Below are positions 1 through 10,963 of a DNA stretch of 64,000 nt, piece by piece. Positions within the stretch are counted from its first letter, which is position 1, and each line of letters starts with the position of its first letter. Source of the stretch: Rachicladosporium sp. CCFEE 5018 (lineage: Eukaryota > Ascomycota > Dothideomycetes > Cladosporiales > Cladosporiaceae); contig KZ111140.1 of assembly GCA_002077045.2 (NCBI GenBank), positions 2,271,732 through 2,335,731 on the forward strand, given 5' to 3'. The notes under the pieces were generated by a model that worked only from the letters and a program-made list of their open reading frames with translations, searched no databases and was not told the DNA's origin. The translations under genes and the position numbers were made by a program.

Positions 1-712
1 CGGAGACGGACACGCTCTCGCTCGGCTAGCTCACAAGCTCGCCCATCGGCTGCTCGACGCTCCCGCGCTTGCTGTATCTCCGCATGAGCGAGCCATACGG
101 CGTGACCGATAACATGAGACTACTTGGTAAGTTGTCATGACTTCTGCATGGGGGCCCGAAAGGCGCGCATGCGTGCAAGAGATGGAGTCCGAGACGCGGT
201 GGACCGTGCACCTTCACGTCGCCTCGTGACCTGATCAGCGGAGACCTGAGGCAGAACATGGCCTCGAGCAATCCAGCATTGTGAAACGAATGGTCGAGAA
301 TGGTCACTATAGCATACATCTAGGAGCCTACCAATACCCGCTACACGTCCAACGTTATCGTCAGATAGTCCACGGCACTTGTCTATTGTACTGGTATGCC
401 CTGCGCAGTGTCTGATCGGCCGAGCAAGCCACAGCGCTCCGTGCCATTCCAAAAAGACGTAGTTGACGACCTCGCGAGCCAGTATCATTCATCCTCATCG
501 CCAGCCCGAGGGCCAAGTGGATTCTCCAACTTCAAGTGATCGAACACGTCCTTCAGCGCACGCGAGCTCCCATCCGCCATTTGCATCTGGCTGTTGACCG
601 GCCAGTCACTTCCGATACTCCAGCCTCTGATGCGCTGGCCATTGCCATCGCTGTTCTGGCCCGGATCCTCCGGCTCCGGAGCCCGAGCAAGGGTGCGTCG
701 AGTCACGATCAC
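1..712. other. Left flank, 3' of rpn11; no confident gene
   Basis: I see no gene I can support here. The only notable item is an open frame on the minus strand (485-712) that follows the rpn11 stop directly in the same frame for 75 codons; it is described under findings. Plus-strand open frames over 536-1111 are shadows of rpn11. Confidence 0.5.
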
Positions 713-2733
713 CTAGCCGCGCTCTTCTCCCTCGTCGTCGACCTCCATGACCTCTCCTTCCACTCGACCACCCCCATTCCTCGCGCCAACCTTCGCCCCT
801 TGACCGAGTGTGGGCACCGATGCCTCCTTGTCGATCATCTGCCGCGCCACAGCAACGATGTTGTCTTCGATCAGCTCCTGGCCGACAACCTCGATATGCT
901 TCTTCGGATCGACTTTGCCGACGTAGCGAGTGCGAAGTTGCTCTTTCGTGAGCTCCGTCTCCTCCTTCACTCGCTTCTCGTAGCCTTCCGCAAGATGCAC
1001 CAGCTTCTCCAGGTTCGCTTGATTCCGCTCGCCCTCGGCCGCGAAATCAGGCATAGTCAGCGCCTCCGTCCAAACCGTCTTGTGCAAGTTCATGAGCATA
1101 TTCTCCTCTAGTGCTGTCTTACGGTACCCGATGGCGATGCTGTAGTAATGTCTGTTGAGTCCATGTATGAGAGCTTGTATCGACGGCTTGTTGAGGTGGC
1201 CGATGTTTGAAGTTGTCTGCCGGGGTTCTTGGCCGAGCATGAGGGTTTGCGGGTTGATGAGGCGGAAGGCATCGATGACGACTTTGCCCTTGACGGACTG
1301 GATGGGATCTATGACCACGGCCACGGCACGAGGGGTGAGTTGCTCGAAAGATTGCTGAGTGTTGATGTCGACGCTTGAGAGCCAGCAACCGAAGCCGGGA
1401 TGTGAATGGTACCAGCCTACGACAGTCTCGGGTCTGCATTTTTGTCAGTAACACATCAGTAACTCAATAATCTGAACGACTTGCCTCCCTGTCTGCCGTA
1501 ACATGTCCATCATCTTCGTTTGGAACACAGGGTCAACAGCCTCAACTGACACACCGGTACCGGACTGTGGCATGGCGAACACATCCACTACCCGGACTGT
1601 GTAGTCGTCTACAAACTCGCCGAGCATGAGACCCATGACTTCCATTGGCACGCCTGCTCTACCGTGTCGAAGCATCTTGAGTAGCGCGAGTGAGGATATG
1701 TAAACGGTCTCAGCGTTGTCTATGATGTTGGCATCCTGCAAGTACTAATGTCAGCGATCAGTCTCCGATACCATGGTTACTGCAAGGCATGCATCGTTCC
1801 GATCACGAAGGATTCTGGACGCCATGCTGCCTGTCTGATCGTCGTGGATTCGGTGCAAGTCTGCAGCTTGGTAACGCAGAGGGTTGCCTATAAGCACACC
1901 AGCACCAGGCGTCGCATAGCTTGCCAGTTCTGGCAAACGGTCGAACAGCGCGTTCAGATCCGCGACCATGTCAGCTGAGAGAGTGGGTTCTATTTCGCGA
2001 ATGGCGTCTCTCATTCTCTGTGCTCCCTCGGTCACCTCGCTCCTCGAGTACCTGGCCACTTGGGGCGGATCAGCGATAGCATCAGCTCTCGAGGTATTCG
2101 GGAGCCGGGCTCGTGCATTCCGAGAGACCGTGATGCTTGCCGATATCTCACGAGGGGTCGGAAATCGCTCGGGCAGCAGAACGCGCAGCTGGTTAAGTGT
2201 AGGCAGCAGATGGACCAAGATTGCCTCGCGATCATCATGAGGAATTGTTGGATCACGAAACCAGGGCAACCCACTGGTCGAGGGGCCAGAATCCATGAAT
2301 CGCGCATCGTACGGCTTCGCTTCTGTTTCCGTCGTGCGCAGCTGTCCGATCGGCCGGCCGGCAAAGTGACAGAGATTGTAGTGCTTCCTCTGGGCCGGCG
2401 TCAAAGGCACGTTGTACCGGATGCCTGTCCATGCCCATATCGACCTCTCTCGTGTTTGTCTCGGCTCCTGATCCTGCGAGTCGCTCTCTTGATCTTCTTG
2501 ATCTTGAGGATATTGGTGCCAGGGAGGTGTAGCCATGACATGCAGAACCCGGCACTGTAGGGTGGCCTTTGCAATCCGGAGGGCGGGAGGGAACGTCAAG
2601 AATTCGCCTGGAGATGCATGTTTTCGCGCAAATGGCAACTTCACTTCACGTATGTTGTTCTTACCTGTTGCTGTCCTCCTCCGCCACCTCCCATGCCCTG
2701 CGCCGCTGCCAACATTCGCGATAATCGGTCCAT
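713..2733 (-). CDS. rpn11: 26S proteasome regulatory subunit Rpn11 (JAMM deubiquitinase)
   Basis: Metalloprotease of the 19S lid that removes ubiquitin chains from substrates during degradation. I read three exons: 2733-2665, 1735-1485 and 1433-713, giving 346 aa, close to the usual 310-340. The JAMM zinc site is complete: Glu55, the HSH pair at His116/His118, then Ser126 and Asp129 in a motif reading HSHPGFGCWLSSVD. The N-terminus (MDRLSRML, then a Gly-rich run) fits fungal Rpn11. The start at 2733 has a good AACATGG context. Intron 1 (2664-1736, phase 0) is unusually long at 929 bp and contains another ORF. Intron 2 (1484-1434, 51 bp) must use a GC donor (AG|GCAAGT) to join TGR to PETVVGW. 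The gene diverges from rpdA across about 0.5 kb. Product identity is very secure; intron 1 borders are secure because they restore the conserved junction. Confidence 0.96.
1751..2536 (-). CDS. Intron-nested ORF inside rpn11, unknown protein (261 aa)
   Basis: An uninterrupted frame of 262 codons from an ATG at 2536 lies wholly inside rpn11 intron 1, on the same strand but in neither flanking exon's continuation. It stops 14 bases before the rpn11 splice acceptor. The frame is open still further upstream to 2644, but only with a GTG start. The product begins MATPPWHQYP, has an acidic Gln/Asp-rich stretch near residues 9-30, then a globular-looking region with mixed hydrophobic and charged residues and no low complexity. 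I do not recognise a domain. It could be a real nested gene, a retained-intron product, or a chance frame; the length and protein-like composition favour coding, but nothing in the sequence proves transcription from its own promoter. Confidence 0.45.
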   Translation of the reverse strand: MATPPWHQYPQDQEDQESDSQDQEPRQTRERSIWAWTGIRYNVPLTPAQRKHYNLCHFAGRPIGQLRTTETEAKPYDARFMDSGPSTSGLPWFRDPTIPHDDREAILVHLLPTLNQLRVLLPERFPTPREISASITVSRNARARLPNTSRADAIADPPQVARYSRSEVTEGAQRMRDAIREIEPTLSADMVADLNALFDRLPELASYATPGAGVLIGNPLRYQAADLHRIHDDQTGSMASRILRDRNDACLAVTMVSETDR

Positions 2734-3246
2734 GTTGGGCTGTGATTGTTCCTTCCGCCTATGTGTGTCCGCTAGTAGTGGGTGTCGGGATCGAGAAAAT
2801 TCGTGTGGATTGAGGAGCTGGGGGAAGGAATAGTATGAGTGAAGTGTCGAGTTGTGTAAAGAGGTGTAGGTGGTGATGATGAGTTCATCAATATGAATGA
2901 CAGCACAAGGCACCGGGAGCACACGAATGTAGTGCTGCAAGGTACAAGTGCAGAAGGTCTGCCGAGATCTCTTATCTAATCTTGATCAATCATCATGTCG
3001 CCGCGGCATATGAAGCTCTCAGACAAGACAAGCGAATGAAGTTCACTCACACCAACCACCAGACAACCCACAATTATCCTCAATCACAGCTGCACCACGA
3101 TCACCAATTCCTCGATCAACATGTGTCGCAGCTAGACGACCTCGCCAATCCCGTAGCGACATCTCCCTCCAGCAAACCTACCGTCCTCCTCATCGAGTGA
3201 TCCGCGACTTCACTCAGTCACTTCGCCAAAGACGAGACCACCCAAC
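2734..3246. promoter_or_regulatory. Divergent promoter region rpn11 / rpdA
   Basis: A 513 bp spacer between the start codons of two divergently transcribed housekeeping genes. The 3050-3240 half is rich in C and A on the plus strand (CAACC, CACC and TCACT-type runs), as is common upstream of fungal starts. I see no clear TATA box or named operator. Inference only: shared bidirectional promoter. Confidence 0.4.
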
Positions 3247-5234
3247 ATGGCGACCACACACCAATACTACGCTCCCCTCGATGCTGCCGGCGCGGGCGTC
3301 AACGCAGCTCCCTCTCAACCCAAGAAAGTCGCCTACTTCTACGATAGCGATGTCGGCAACTACGCCTACAATGCCGGCCACCCAATGAAGCCTCACCGCA
3401 TACGCATGGCCCACTCCCTCATCATGAACTACGGCCTCTATAAGAAGCTTGAGATCTACCGCGCCAAACCTGCCTCCAAGCATGAGATGTCGCAGTTCCA
3501 CACAGACGAGTATGTTGAGTTCTTGCAGCGCGTAACGCCAGACAACATGGACAACTTCGCCAAGGAGCAGGGCAAGTTCAATGTCGGCGATGACTGTCCG
3601 GTGTTTGATGGGCTGTTTGAGTTCTGTGGGATTAGTGCGGGAGGCTCAATGGAGGGTGCCGCGAGGCTCAACCGCGGGAAATGTGATGTTGCTGTGAACT
3701 GGGCTGGAGGCTTGCATCACGCCAAGAAGTCTGAGGCCAGCGGGTTCTGCTACATCAATGGTGAGTACTGACATGTCGCCTTGTCGCGCGATCACTACTG
3801 ACATGTCTAGACATCGTACTCGGTATCATCGAGCTCCTCCGCTTCCACCCACGAGTGCTCTACATCGACATCGATGTCCACCACGGCGATGGAGTCGAAG
3901 AAGCCTTCTACAGCACCGATCGCGTTATGACAGTCTCCTTCCACAAGTACGGCGAGTACTTTCCCGGCACTGGCGAGCTCCGCGACATCGGTGTCAGCAA
4001 CGGCAAATACCACAGCGTGAACTTCCCACTCCGCGACGGCATAGACGACAAGTCTTACAAGAACGTCTTCGAGCCCATCATCGGAGCTGTCATGGAGAAT
4101 TACAAGCCGACCGCTATCGTTCTCCAATGCGGTGGCGACTCCCTCTCGGGCGACAGACTAGGCTGCTTCAACTTGTCAATGCGCGGGCATGCCAACTGCA
4201 TCAACTACGTCAAGTCCTTCAACATGCCCACACTCGTACTTGGAGGTGGAGGCTACACTATGCGAAACGTAGCACGCACGTGGGCGTTCGAGACTGGTCA
4301 GCTTGTGGGTGTGGACATGAAGCCCGAGCTGCCTTTCACAGACTACTACGAGTACTACTCACCTGACTTCGAACTCGACGTCAAGCCAAGCAACATGGAC
4401 AACGCCAACAGCCCGGAATACCTCGAGCGCATCAAGCAGACAGTCTTCGAGAACCTCCGCCGTACACAAGCAGTGCCTTCAGTGCAGATGCAGGAAGTGC
4501 CTCGCGGTGACTTGGGCATGGAGGAGACGCTCGATGAGGCCGAGGCGAGGTTGGACGACGAAGATGCTGATAACGAGGCGAACAAAGATCGGAGACGCAC
4601 GCAGCGGACGTATGACAAGGAGATCGAACGCGACGACGAGCTGATGAGCGAATCTGAGGATAAAGAGCTCAACGAGGCGAACGGCGTCAAGCGACAACCC
4701 GGCGCGTCAAAACGAGTCGGTTTTCGAGATTACGAGAACGCTTTCGCACCGCCAGACATTAGTGGTGCTGGCACACCCGCAGACGATACCAGAAGTCTCA
4801 ACGGCGATGCCGAGGACGAGACGATGCTAGAAGATGGCGAGGTTACTAATGGCACTACTGGCGTGAATGTGAAGGCTAAGGACCTCACTGACGACGACGC
4901 CGCGAATCTTGCTAAGATCGAGACGGCTAGCCAGTCCTCGGCCGGTGCTGATGATGAGGAGGATGATATGCAAGTCGATGATATGCCGAGGAGGGTATCC
5001 ATCATGGCGCCGATGCAGACGGGCGGTCAAAGGCCTCCTCCACTGACCTCCCCGGCTCCTGTAGTTACTAACCCGTCCAATTCCACAAATGGGCTTGATG
5101 TCGAGATGAGCGATGAGGCTGCACGGCAGCGGGAGGCCGGAATGATTGAGCGGACGTTAGAGGATGTGGAGGGTGAAGCAGCGACGGAGATGATGGGTGG
5201 GGGCCATAATGTGGGAGGTGGGCCGGTGGTGTGA
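3247..5234 (+). CDS. rpdA: Class I histone deacetylase RpdA (Rpd3 family)
   Basis: Zinc-dependent lysine deacetylase, catalytic subunit of Rpd3/Sin3-type complexes in the nucleus. Exons 3247-3760 and 3811-5234 (intron 50 bp, GTGAGT donor, CTGAC branch site) give 645 aa. The deacetylase domain spans about residues 25-400. Visible motifs are NAGHPMKP, WAGGLHHAKK, CYINDIVLG rebuilt across the intron, the metal-binding DVHHGDGVE and GGGGYTMRNVARTW. The remaining 230 residues are acidic and low in complexity, the long C-terminal tail typical of RpdA in filamentous fungi rather than yeast Rpd3 (about 430 aa). It is convergent with the decarboxylase-like gene downstream. Confidence 0.95.
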
Positions 5235-5576
5235 AGTCAGCGGCACGCTTGAGTAAGAACGGAATGGAGACAGAGGAGACTACATGACATGATACTAGCT
5301 AGTGCATTGGGCGGACATTCAAGGATGACTGTAAGCATGGCGTTCGCCGGACTTGACTCTCCTGAGGGATTGAGTCGGGCTTGGCTGAGGGAGGCGCTCA
5401 TTCAGTTTGGCATTTGGTATTAAAACAAATTTCTACACACCAGTCTATCACTTCACATTGCCATACTGCGTCGACAGAACGATGCCGAAGCTTGAGATCA
5501 TGACTGGAAATGCTACAGACTTTTAGCCGATCTAACCAACAGCATCCCACTTATCCACTTCCACCTTCGTCAAACC
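5235..5576. other. Convergent 3' spacer
   Basis: A 342 bp spacer between the 3' ends of rpdA and the decarboxylase-like gene. An A/T-richer patch near 5420-5440 (ggtattaaaacaaatttc) could hold a polyadenylation signal. No gene seen. Confidence 0.4.
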
Positions 5577-7052
5577 TCACTTCGCCGACGACACAGTCGC
5601 CAACTTACCCCGCACAGGCACATTATGATCCTGCCCCGTCTTAGGGAAGTCCTCAATCCTAACCTCCTTCCTGAATAACAAGCAGTGCGAGCTACCACCG
5701 AAATGGAACATGCCCGTCTCCTGACCCTTCTTCACATGCTCGCCCTCCTTGACTGTAATCTCGCACGTGCTGACCTCGTCCATGCCAATGCCAATGAAAG
5801 CCATTAGACCGATCGCAGGGTTGTCAGCCTCAATGAAGATCACGGCTCGCGTAGCGAGTGCAGAAAGGTAGCCTTGCCCCACTGAAATGCCGGCCGCGTC
5901 GATGTCGGTGGCGCCTACCTGGCCCAGCCCTTCGAACAGCGGCTCAGAGAAGTACGTCCCGTCTTGGACAAAGGCTTTCTTGATCGTTCCTGACACTGGC
6001 GCGTGCCAGCGGTGGTACGAGAGCGCGGATAAGAAGGCTTGGTAAACTGTGGCGTGCGCGAATTGGTCGGCCAGAGGGTCGTTGGCGAGCATGTCCTTGA
6101 TCGAGTAGGGCTGGCCCTTGATCCAGAATTTGGCGCGCAGCTCGGCGTTGTATTTGACGGCGAAAGTCTTGGATTCGCAGGCGTTGGCTATTATGTTGTC
6201 GTCTTCGGGGGAAGCGATGGGGGCGGGCGGCGTCGCGGAAGTGTCTTGTGAAATACAAATCCCATGACTTGTAACCTTTCCAGTCTGTCAGCGTTGTAGG
6301 TGGTGCAGGGGATCGTTTGGGGACTCACCAAAGTGTTTGGCTTGGGGGTCGCACTCGAAAAAGTCGGCAAATTCGTGATTGGTCTTGTAAGGAGCATTGG
6401 CGACCTCCATGATGTCCTTCATGCCGGTCGGTCCAAACCAGCCTTGCGTATGATCACCGAGGACCTCAGCAGACTGTGGTGACTGGAGGTACTTGCCCCA
6501 CTCATTGAGTATCTTTTTAAGATGGGCATTGACCTCCGGATCCAGGAACGCCGCATGCCCGCTCGCAGTACCCATTGGGTAGTCGAAGATCGCACACATC
6601 GGCACGCCGACCATACCGACGTTTGCTGCGGCATCTGTCCAGTGCGGAGCTGTGGTGAAAGTGTGGTTCAGGACCTCCAGCATGTGATGGTAGTCGCGGA
6701 TTTGCGAGACGCCGGTAGGATCCTTCGAGTAGGGGTGACGCTGGGGCACTTCGTCGAACATGGCGGTGAACAGCATTCGAACTCGAGGCGTGGATTCGAT
6801 GTACTGTTGGAACTCCTTTAACACAGGCACGAGCTCCTTCGGGTCGTTTGCAGCGTGATCGATCTGTCGACCGAGCCACGCCCGATGAATACGGTTGTCT
6901 GCCGGGAGCCATGAGCCAGTGCTATCGTGTCGTTAGTCTGCGTTCCTGATGACGATGTTGCCTTCGATAGATTGAGTATCTGAGGGGAAAGCTCACCGAT
7001 GGACTTTGTGCTCCTCTGGGATGTGATGCTCGTCGCCATGTTGGGCTACCAT
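5577..7052 (-). CDS. Phosphatidylserine decarboxylase-like protein (PSDC + PSD domains), frameshifted
   Basis: Pyruvoyl-type decarboxylase family. Exons 7052-6997, 6921-6329 and 6275-5577 (introns 75 and 53 bp) encode an N-terminal PSDC-type domain (about residues 20-200) and a C-terminal PSD domain with the self-cleavage motif HFGGSSHCL near residues 409-412, where a serine becomes the pyruvoyl group. This architecture is shared with fungal PSD-like amino-acid decarboxylases of the PsiD type as well as lipid enzymes, so the substrate is not assigned. In exon 3 the frame is broken by one surplus base in a run of five G at 6219-6223: before it the protein reads FTRHFRDAARP, after it the expected IASPEDDNIIANACES is one frame over. 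Removing one base gives 448 aa. Either a consensus error in a homopolymer or a pseudogene. Confidence 0.85.
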
Positions 7053-7932
7053 GATTGCTGATGAATTTTGATGGATGCTGACAGGAGTTGCGTGGGATTC
7101 AGTGACAGAAAATTCAGCGAAATGAAATGTGAGGTAAGAAATATCGTCTAGGTACAATTCATACGTACTGAAGATCGAGTACCTCGACAAGACCATTAAG
7201 CTATGTACCAAGGTTTGTCAAGCTTCTCCGGAGGCATGACGACGATCGCGGGTTCCTGCAGCCAATGATGGCAGGGTGACGCAAACTGACACGTCTTTCA
7301 TCCCACTTCCACATGGTTTGCTCAACCTGCATAATGGCAATGTCGAGCCGCCCGACCCCGATGTAGCCGCAGCGCCGTCCCAGGTCATGCCATTGGAAGT
7401 CCCCTCGGTCCAGGCCACGTTTCCGCTTCTATCGGCACGAGCATATTGAGCACAACCTCGCCGCGTAACACTCTGAATGATCTAAGACGATACTTCTACT
7501 CCTGCGCCCTTGAATTGATCCATCATGAGGTCCATGAGTGAGCAGTCATAGTACCATGCTGCCGCTAAGTCGACATGACCACGACGCCGATCCCGAATAT
7601 GATGGGAGGCAAAGGTAAGCACAAGAGCTTACACAGAAAGGTAATAGGCCACTCAACGATCCCTGTGTTGTACTCGTGAGCTCTGTGCAGACGGTGGTTC
7701 CGTGGTGTGCGGTGATCCAGTGTTGAGTGAGGTCGACCGAGCAAAGCTTGAGAAGTCAACGGGGCTCGGACTGCATGTCCTTCTGGCCTTGACGACGACT
7801 ACTACGAGGCATCTGAATGCAAAACGTAACTCGCAGTCTATCCATCCTCGGGACTTAGGACTTCCTTCTTGCCTGCCGCTCATACCTGTATGCTTCTGAC
7901 CTGCGACGGCCACCGTTCCATTCTTCGTTCAG
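7053..7932. other. Gene-poor stretch
   Basis: Upstream region of the decarboxylase-like gene and beyond. Only short frames with no recognisable content. A pyrimidine-rich acceptor-like sequence ends at 7932 and opens the coding-like remnant that follows; I could not find a convincing upstream exon. Confidence 0.3.
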
Positions 7933-8399
7933 CATGCGTACGAGGCTGCGCGTGTCCTGGCACAGAATGGTCCCGCTGTTCTAGACGATCCGAACGACTT
8001 CCCGCGAAAGCAGGACGACGGGGTGTTCCGTCTTCTCAACGAGGCAAAGGCTGAAGCTGTCGAGGAGACTAGGCACACGGACGCGAAGCCCAAGTGGACA
8101 GCCGAAGCGCACGATGCCGCGCTCGCACTCGAGGGGCAGCCGAAGTTCCTGCTGGAATGGAGGAGACCGGAGATGGGGACGAGATGTGATTGGCCGACGA
8201 TGACGATGAGACAGCGCAAGGAGAGGTGCAGCAGCGAGCGAAGCTGTTAGCTGAATCTATGGCAGAGAAGCAAGATTCTTCGTCAGCCATTCTGACCTGC
8301 CGATTGCATCAGAGTTCATTGCAAAGACAACGTTCAACTTCACCTGACCACATCCTGGCACTTCTAAGGCCTCGTCACGTATGCCGACGCACGAGATAG
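7933..8399 (+). pseudogene. Broken coding remnant, unknown protein
   Basis: From an acceptor-like site (ttcgttcag) at 7932 a frame runs 7933-8250 with protein-like composition: HAYEAARVLAQNGPAVLDD near its start, then a charged helix-like part ending FLLEWRRPE. Just after this the coding-like signal jumps frame to 8190-8399 (LADDDDETAQGEVQQRAK and on), with a TGA at 8187-8189 in the second frame. So at least one indel and one stop separate two halves that look like one C-terminal domain. No start codon or upstream exon was found. I do not recognise the family. It could also be a real gene with introns I failed to place. Confidence 0.3.
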
Positions 8400-8809
8400 T
8401 CGAGCATGCCACGCCGAAACCCACAGGGAGAGCCGCAAGATTTGATCTTGCCCTGACTCCCACTACCTCCGTCGCTGTTGCATCTGATCCAATCACTGCG
8501 ATGGGTGCTGAGCTCCGTCATTTAAAGTCGACTCGATCTTAGATCCTACGTCAAACGCTCCGACGATCATCTTGAGCTGTGCACCGCATTAGAATCTGAC
8601 GGGCGAGAATTGCTTTACGAGAGGCGCAATGGGCTGCATGACGGGTATTGTACTGTATCGTGAGATCGACTGAGACCGAAACTCAGCACTGCGTCAATAG
8701 TCCGTTACGAAGTGTTGATAGTACGGCGGTAACGCGTAAGTACACTTTTGGCCCTTCTACTTCAGACACTCTCTTTCCTATGGTCATGATCTGTTGCCTC
8801 GGCGTCGAA
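8400..8809. other. Spacer, nothing recognised
   Basis: About 410 bp between the remnant and the 3' end of the secreted Ser/Thr-rich gene. No ORF or element I can support. Confidence 0.3.
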
Positions 8810-9450
8810 TTACCACCCACCGTGCTCCTTATTGCCCCAACCCCATGAGCTCGTCGAGCACACCGAGCCGGTACTGTAGGAAGTCGAAACGTAAGGAACA
8901 GTAGTCACGACAGGCTTGGACGTAGTATACGGCACGGCTGATGTCTGGGTCTTGTAGATCGTCGAGGTCTTTCTTATGTCAGTCGATGTGGGAAACATCA
9001 TGGTCCACGAGAGTGACACTCACGATAGTCTTGTAGATCTCGCTGGACGAAGTCACTGGCTTGCTCTTAGTGTATGTGATCGTGCTGTACGACGTGACAG
9101 TGTAGGGCACGGTCGAGAGTTCCTGTGCATGAATGTCAATTCTGGTGTGCTGGTACAGCGGAAGACTGGACGATGCTCACAGTGTAAGTCGATTGCGAGG
9201 TGGCATATGAGGTCGAGCACGACGTCGACGTAGTCGGGTAGGCTGATGTGTAGACTGATGTGCTGGTGCCGGTGGAGGGTTTGTAGCTGGTCTTGGTCGA
9301 GTAGCCAGTAGACAAGATAGTCTTAGTCGACGTCGAGCAGCTGCTGGAACTCGACCAGCCGTTGCCACCCCAGCCACCACCCTCACCGCCACCGGGGAGG
9401 GCGAGTGCCGTGGAGCAAGCGGCGAGAAGTGCGAGGCAGGAAGTCTTCAT
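8810..9450 (-). CDS. Small secreted Ser/Thr-rich protein (paralogue A)
   Basis: Exons 9450-9181, 9122-9024 and 8968-8810 give 175 aa. A clear signal peptide (MKTSCLALLAACSTALALP, cleavage near residue 18) is followed by a short Gly/Trp patch and then a Ser/Thr/Tyr-rich mature part with recurring VPYT and YST-type units and a few cysteines. It ends in a WGWGNKEHGGW tail with no GPI signal. Likely a secreted, O-glycosylated wall or surface protein. Intron 2 needs an AAG acceptor (8971-8969) to keep the repetitive frame, so that border is less certain. The intron 1 position (ACT|GTGAGC, then an exon starting GAA) matches the gene at 10964-11851, suggesting common origin. Function unknown. Confidence 0.72.
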
Positions 9451-10963
9451 GGCTGATGTCTAGATTGAGGATTCGGATGTTGGTCCGAGCGGAAATGTCG
9501 TAAATTTTCTTGCTGTAAGCGAGTGTGGTAACGAGAGTGATGAAGAGCAAGAAAAATATGCTGTAGCATTGAGAGCGAGTACTTATACCACATTCTACGA
9601 TATACCAGTCTCACCACATCCGTCGATGCCGGGTCGTTCATCGACGAATCGCCGTCACGCTGGCAAGCTCGTTGCCCGCGAGAGTGCAGTCTAGAGGCTG
9701 TCAGGATGCCGTTCTCGTACTCGTGACGCAGGTCCAGAGGTTGTCAGCAGCGTGCCGTGTGAGCAAGAGAGCTCTGCCCGTGCCAAGACGGATGAAGGAA
9801 GCTGCTTGTGATGTCGAGAAGTACGAGGTAGTCCTTTGAGTTGCGGTGTCGCATGCGAGATGCTTGTAAGCTTCTCGCGATGTACTGAGCCGCACGCGGT
9901 GTGCCTCCAGTGTATCGACAGTCGCTCACGCATAATCTTAGAATCACAGCTTGTGCATTGTTAGACATCCATAGCCTGACCCACCAGCTTCGCGGTCAGG
10001 CGGAACGTGGTATGACAGTCAAGGTGAGGTGTCCATCATCGTCGTCCGACGGTCGCCGGACGACAAGACAAAGAAGTTCGTAATCCTATAATTAGGCGAA
10101 TCCATCATGCACTCCGCAAACCTTGTGCGTTGCTTGAACAGCTTGTGTGACACATGATCTCTGCAAGGCGTTGGAGCGAAGTGCGGAGACGGCTGCGGCA
10201 CAACGTCTGGACCCAATCAGCGACGCTGTACCTGCAGCCTTGCCAAGACGTAAGATGGCCAGAAGCTACTCTCTCGTAAGGTAAGGTGACAGTCGCGGGG
10301 CACTTACAGCCGCTATATCGAAGGACTGCAGCATGCGGCTCTATTGAACTCAGACGCCCGGAAGAGCTGTCTGACAGGACTTGGAAGGTGCTTGCGTTGA
10401 GAAATGACCACGGAACGCTGCCCATACAGTATGAATGCTAGCAAGCTGTACAATGCGATTGCCCGGAAGACTAAAGCTGGATGCTGTGCAAGTCTCGGCC
10501 AGTGTTCGTCGTAGCAAGTACAGAAGTGCAGCCGCAGCATCAGCGACACACGCGTGCAAGCCGCGGAAAAGCCGTGTTTGTTCAGCCTCGAAGGATGCCT
10601 TGACAGTAGCTTAGCTCTGCAGCCGCCAAAGTATACGATCGCATGCTATGGAAAGTCGGATGCTTGAGGCTGGCGTTACGTCCCGGAAGCTCACCGGCGA
10701 TGTGTAGCATGCCGTGCCCTGGAAGTCGGCTTGTGAGCTGGAAATTTTCTCTGTATGCCTATCCTATTTGAAGATACTTAGTGATCGGCCGTGAACACGG
10801 GCATAAACTCGGCAAGTGACCCGACGCGCTGAAGGAATGTGATCAAGCGAATACAATGACCATCATTGCTGGGTTTCTGTTGTCATCGACTCAGACTCCA
10901 CCATGCCGATCTCACCTACTGCATAGCTAGCCGACCTGCGGCACATCTAGACCTCAACAAGCT
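9451..10963. other. 1.5 kb gene-poor interval between the two secreted paralogues
   Basis: Only short overlapping frames in several phases, none with recognisable protein content. I saw no transposon ends, tRNA or array. It may hold the 5' regulatory sequence of paralogue A (near 9450-9600) and the 3' flank of paralogue B. Confidence 0.35.

Noticed and set aside
536..1111. 191-codon plus-strand frame opposite rpn11
   Set aside because: It is the antisense shadow of a highly conserved exon and has no independent features.
9451..10963. A transposon remnant in the gene-poor interval
   Set aside because: I found no terminal repeats, target duplications or transposase-like frames.
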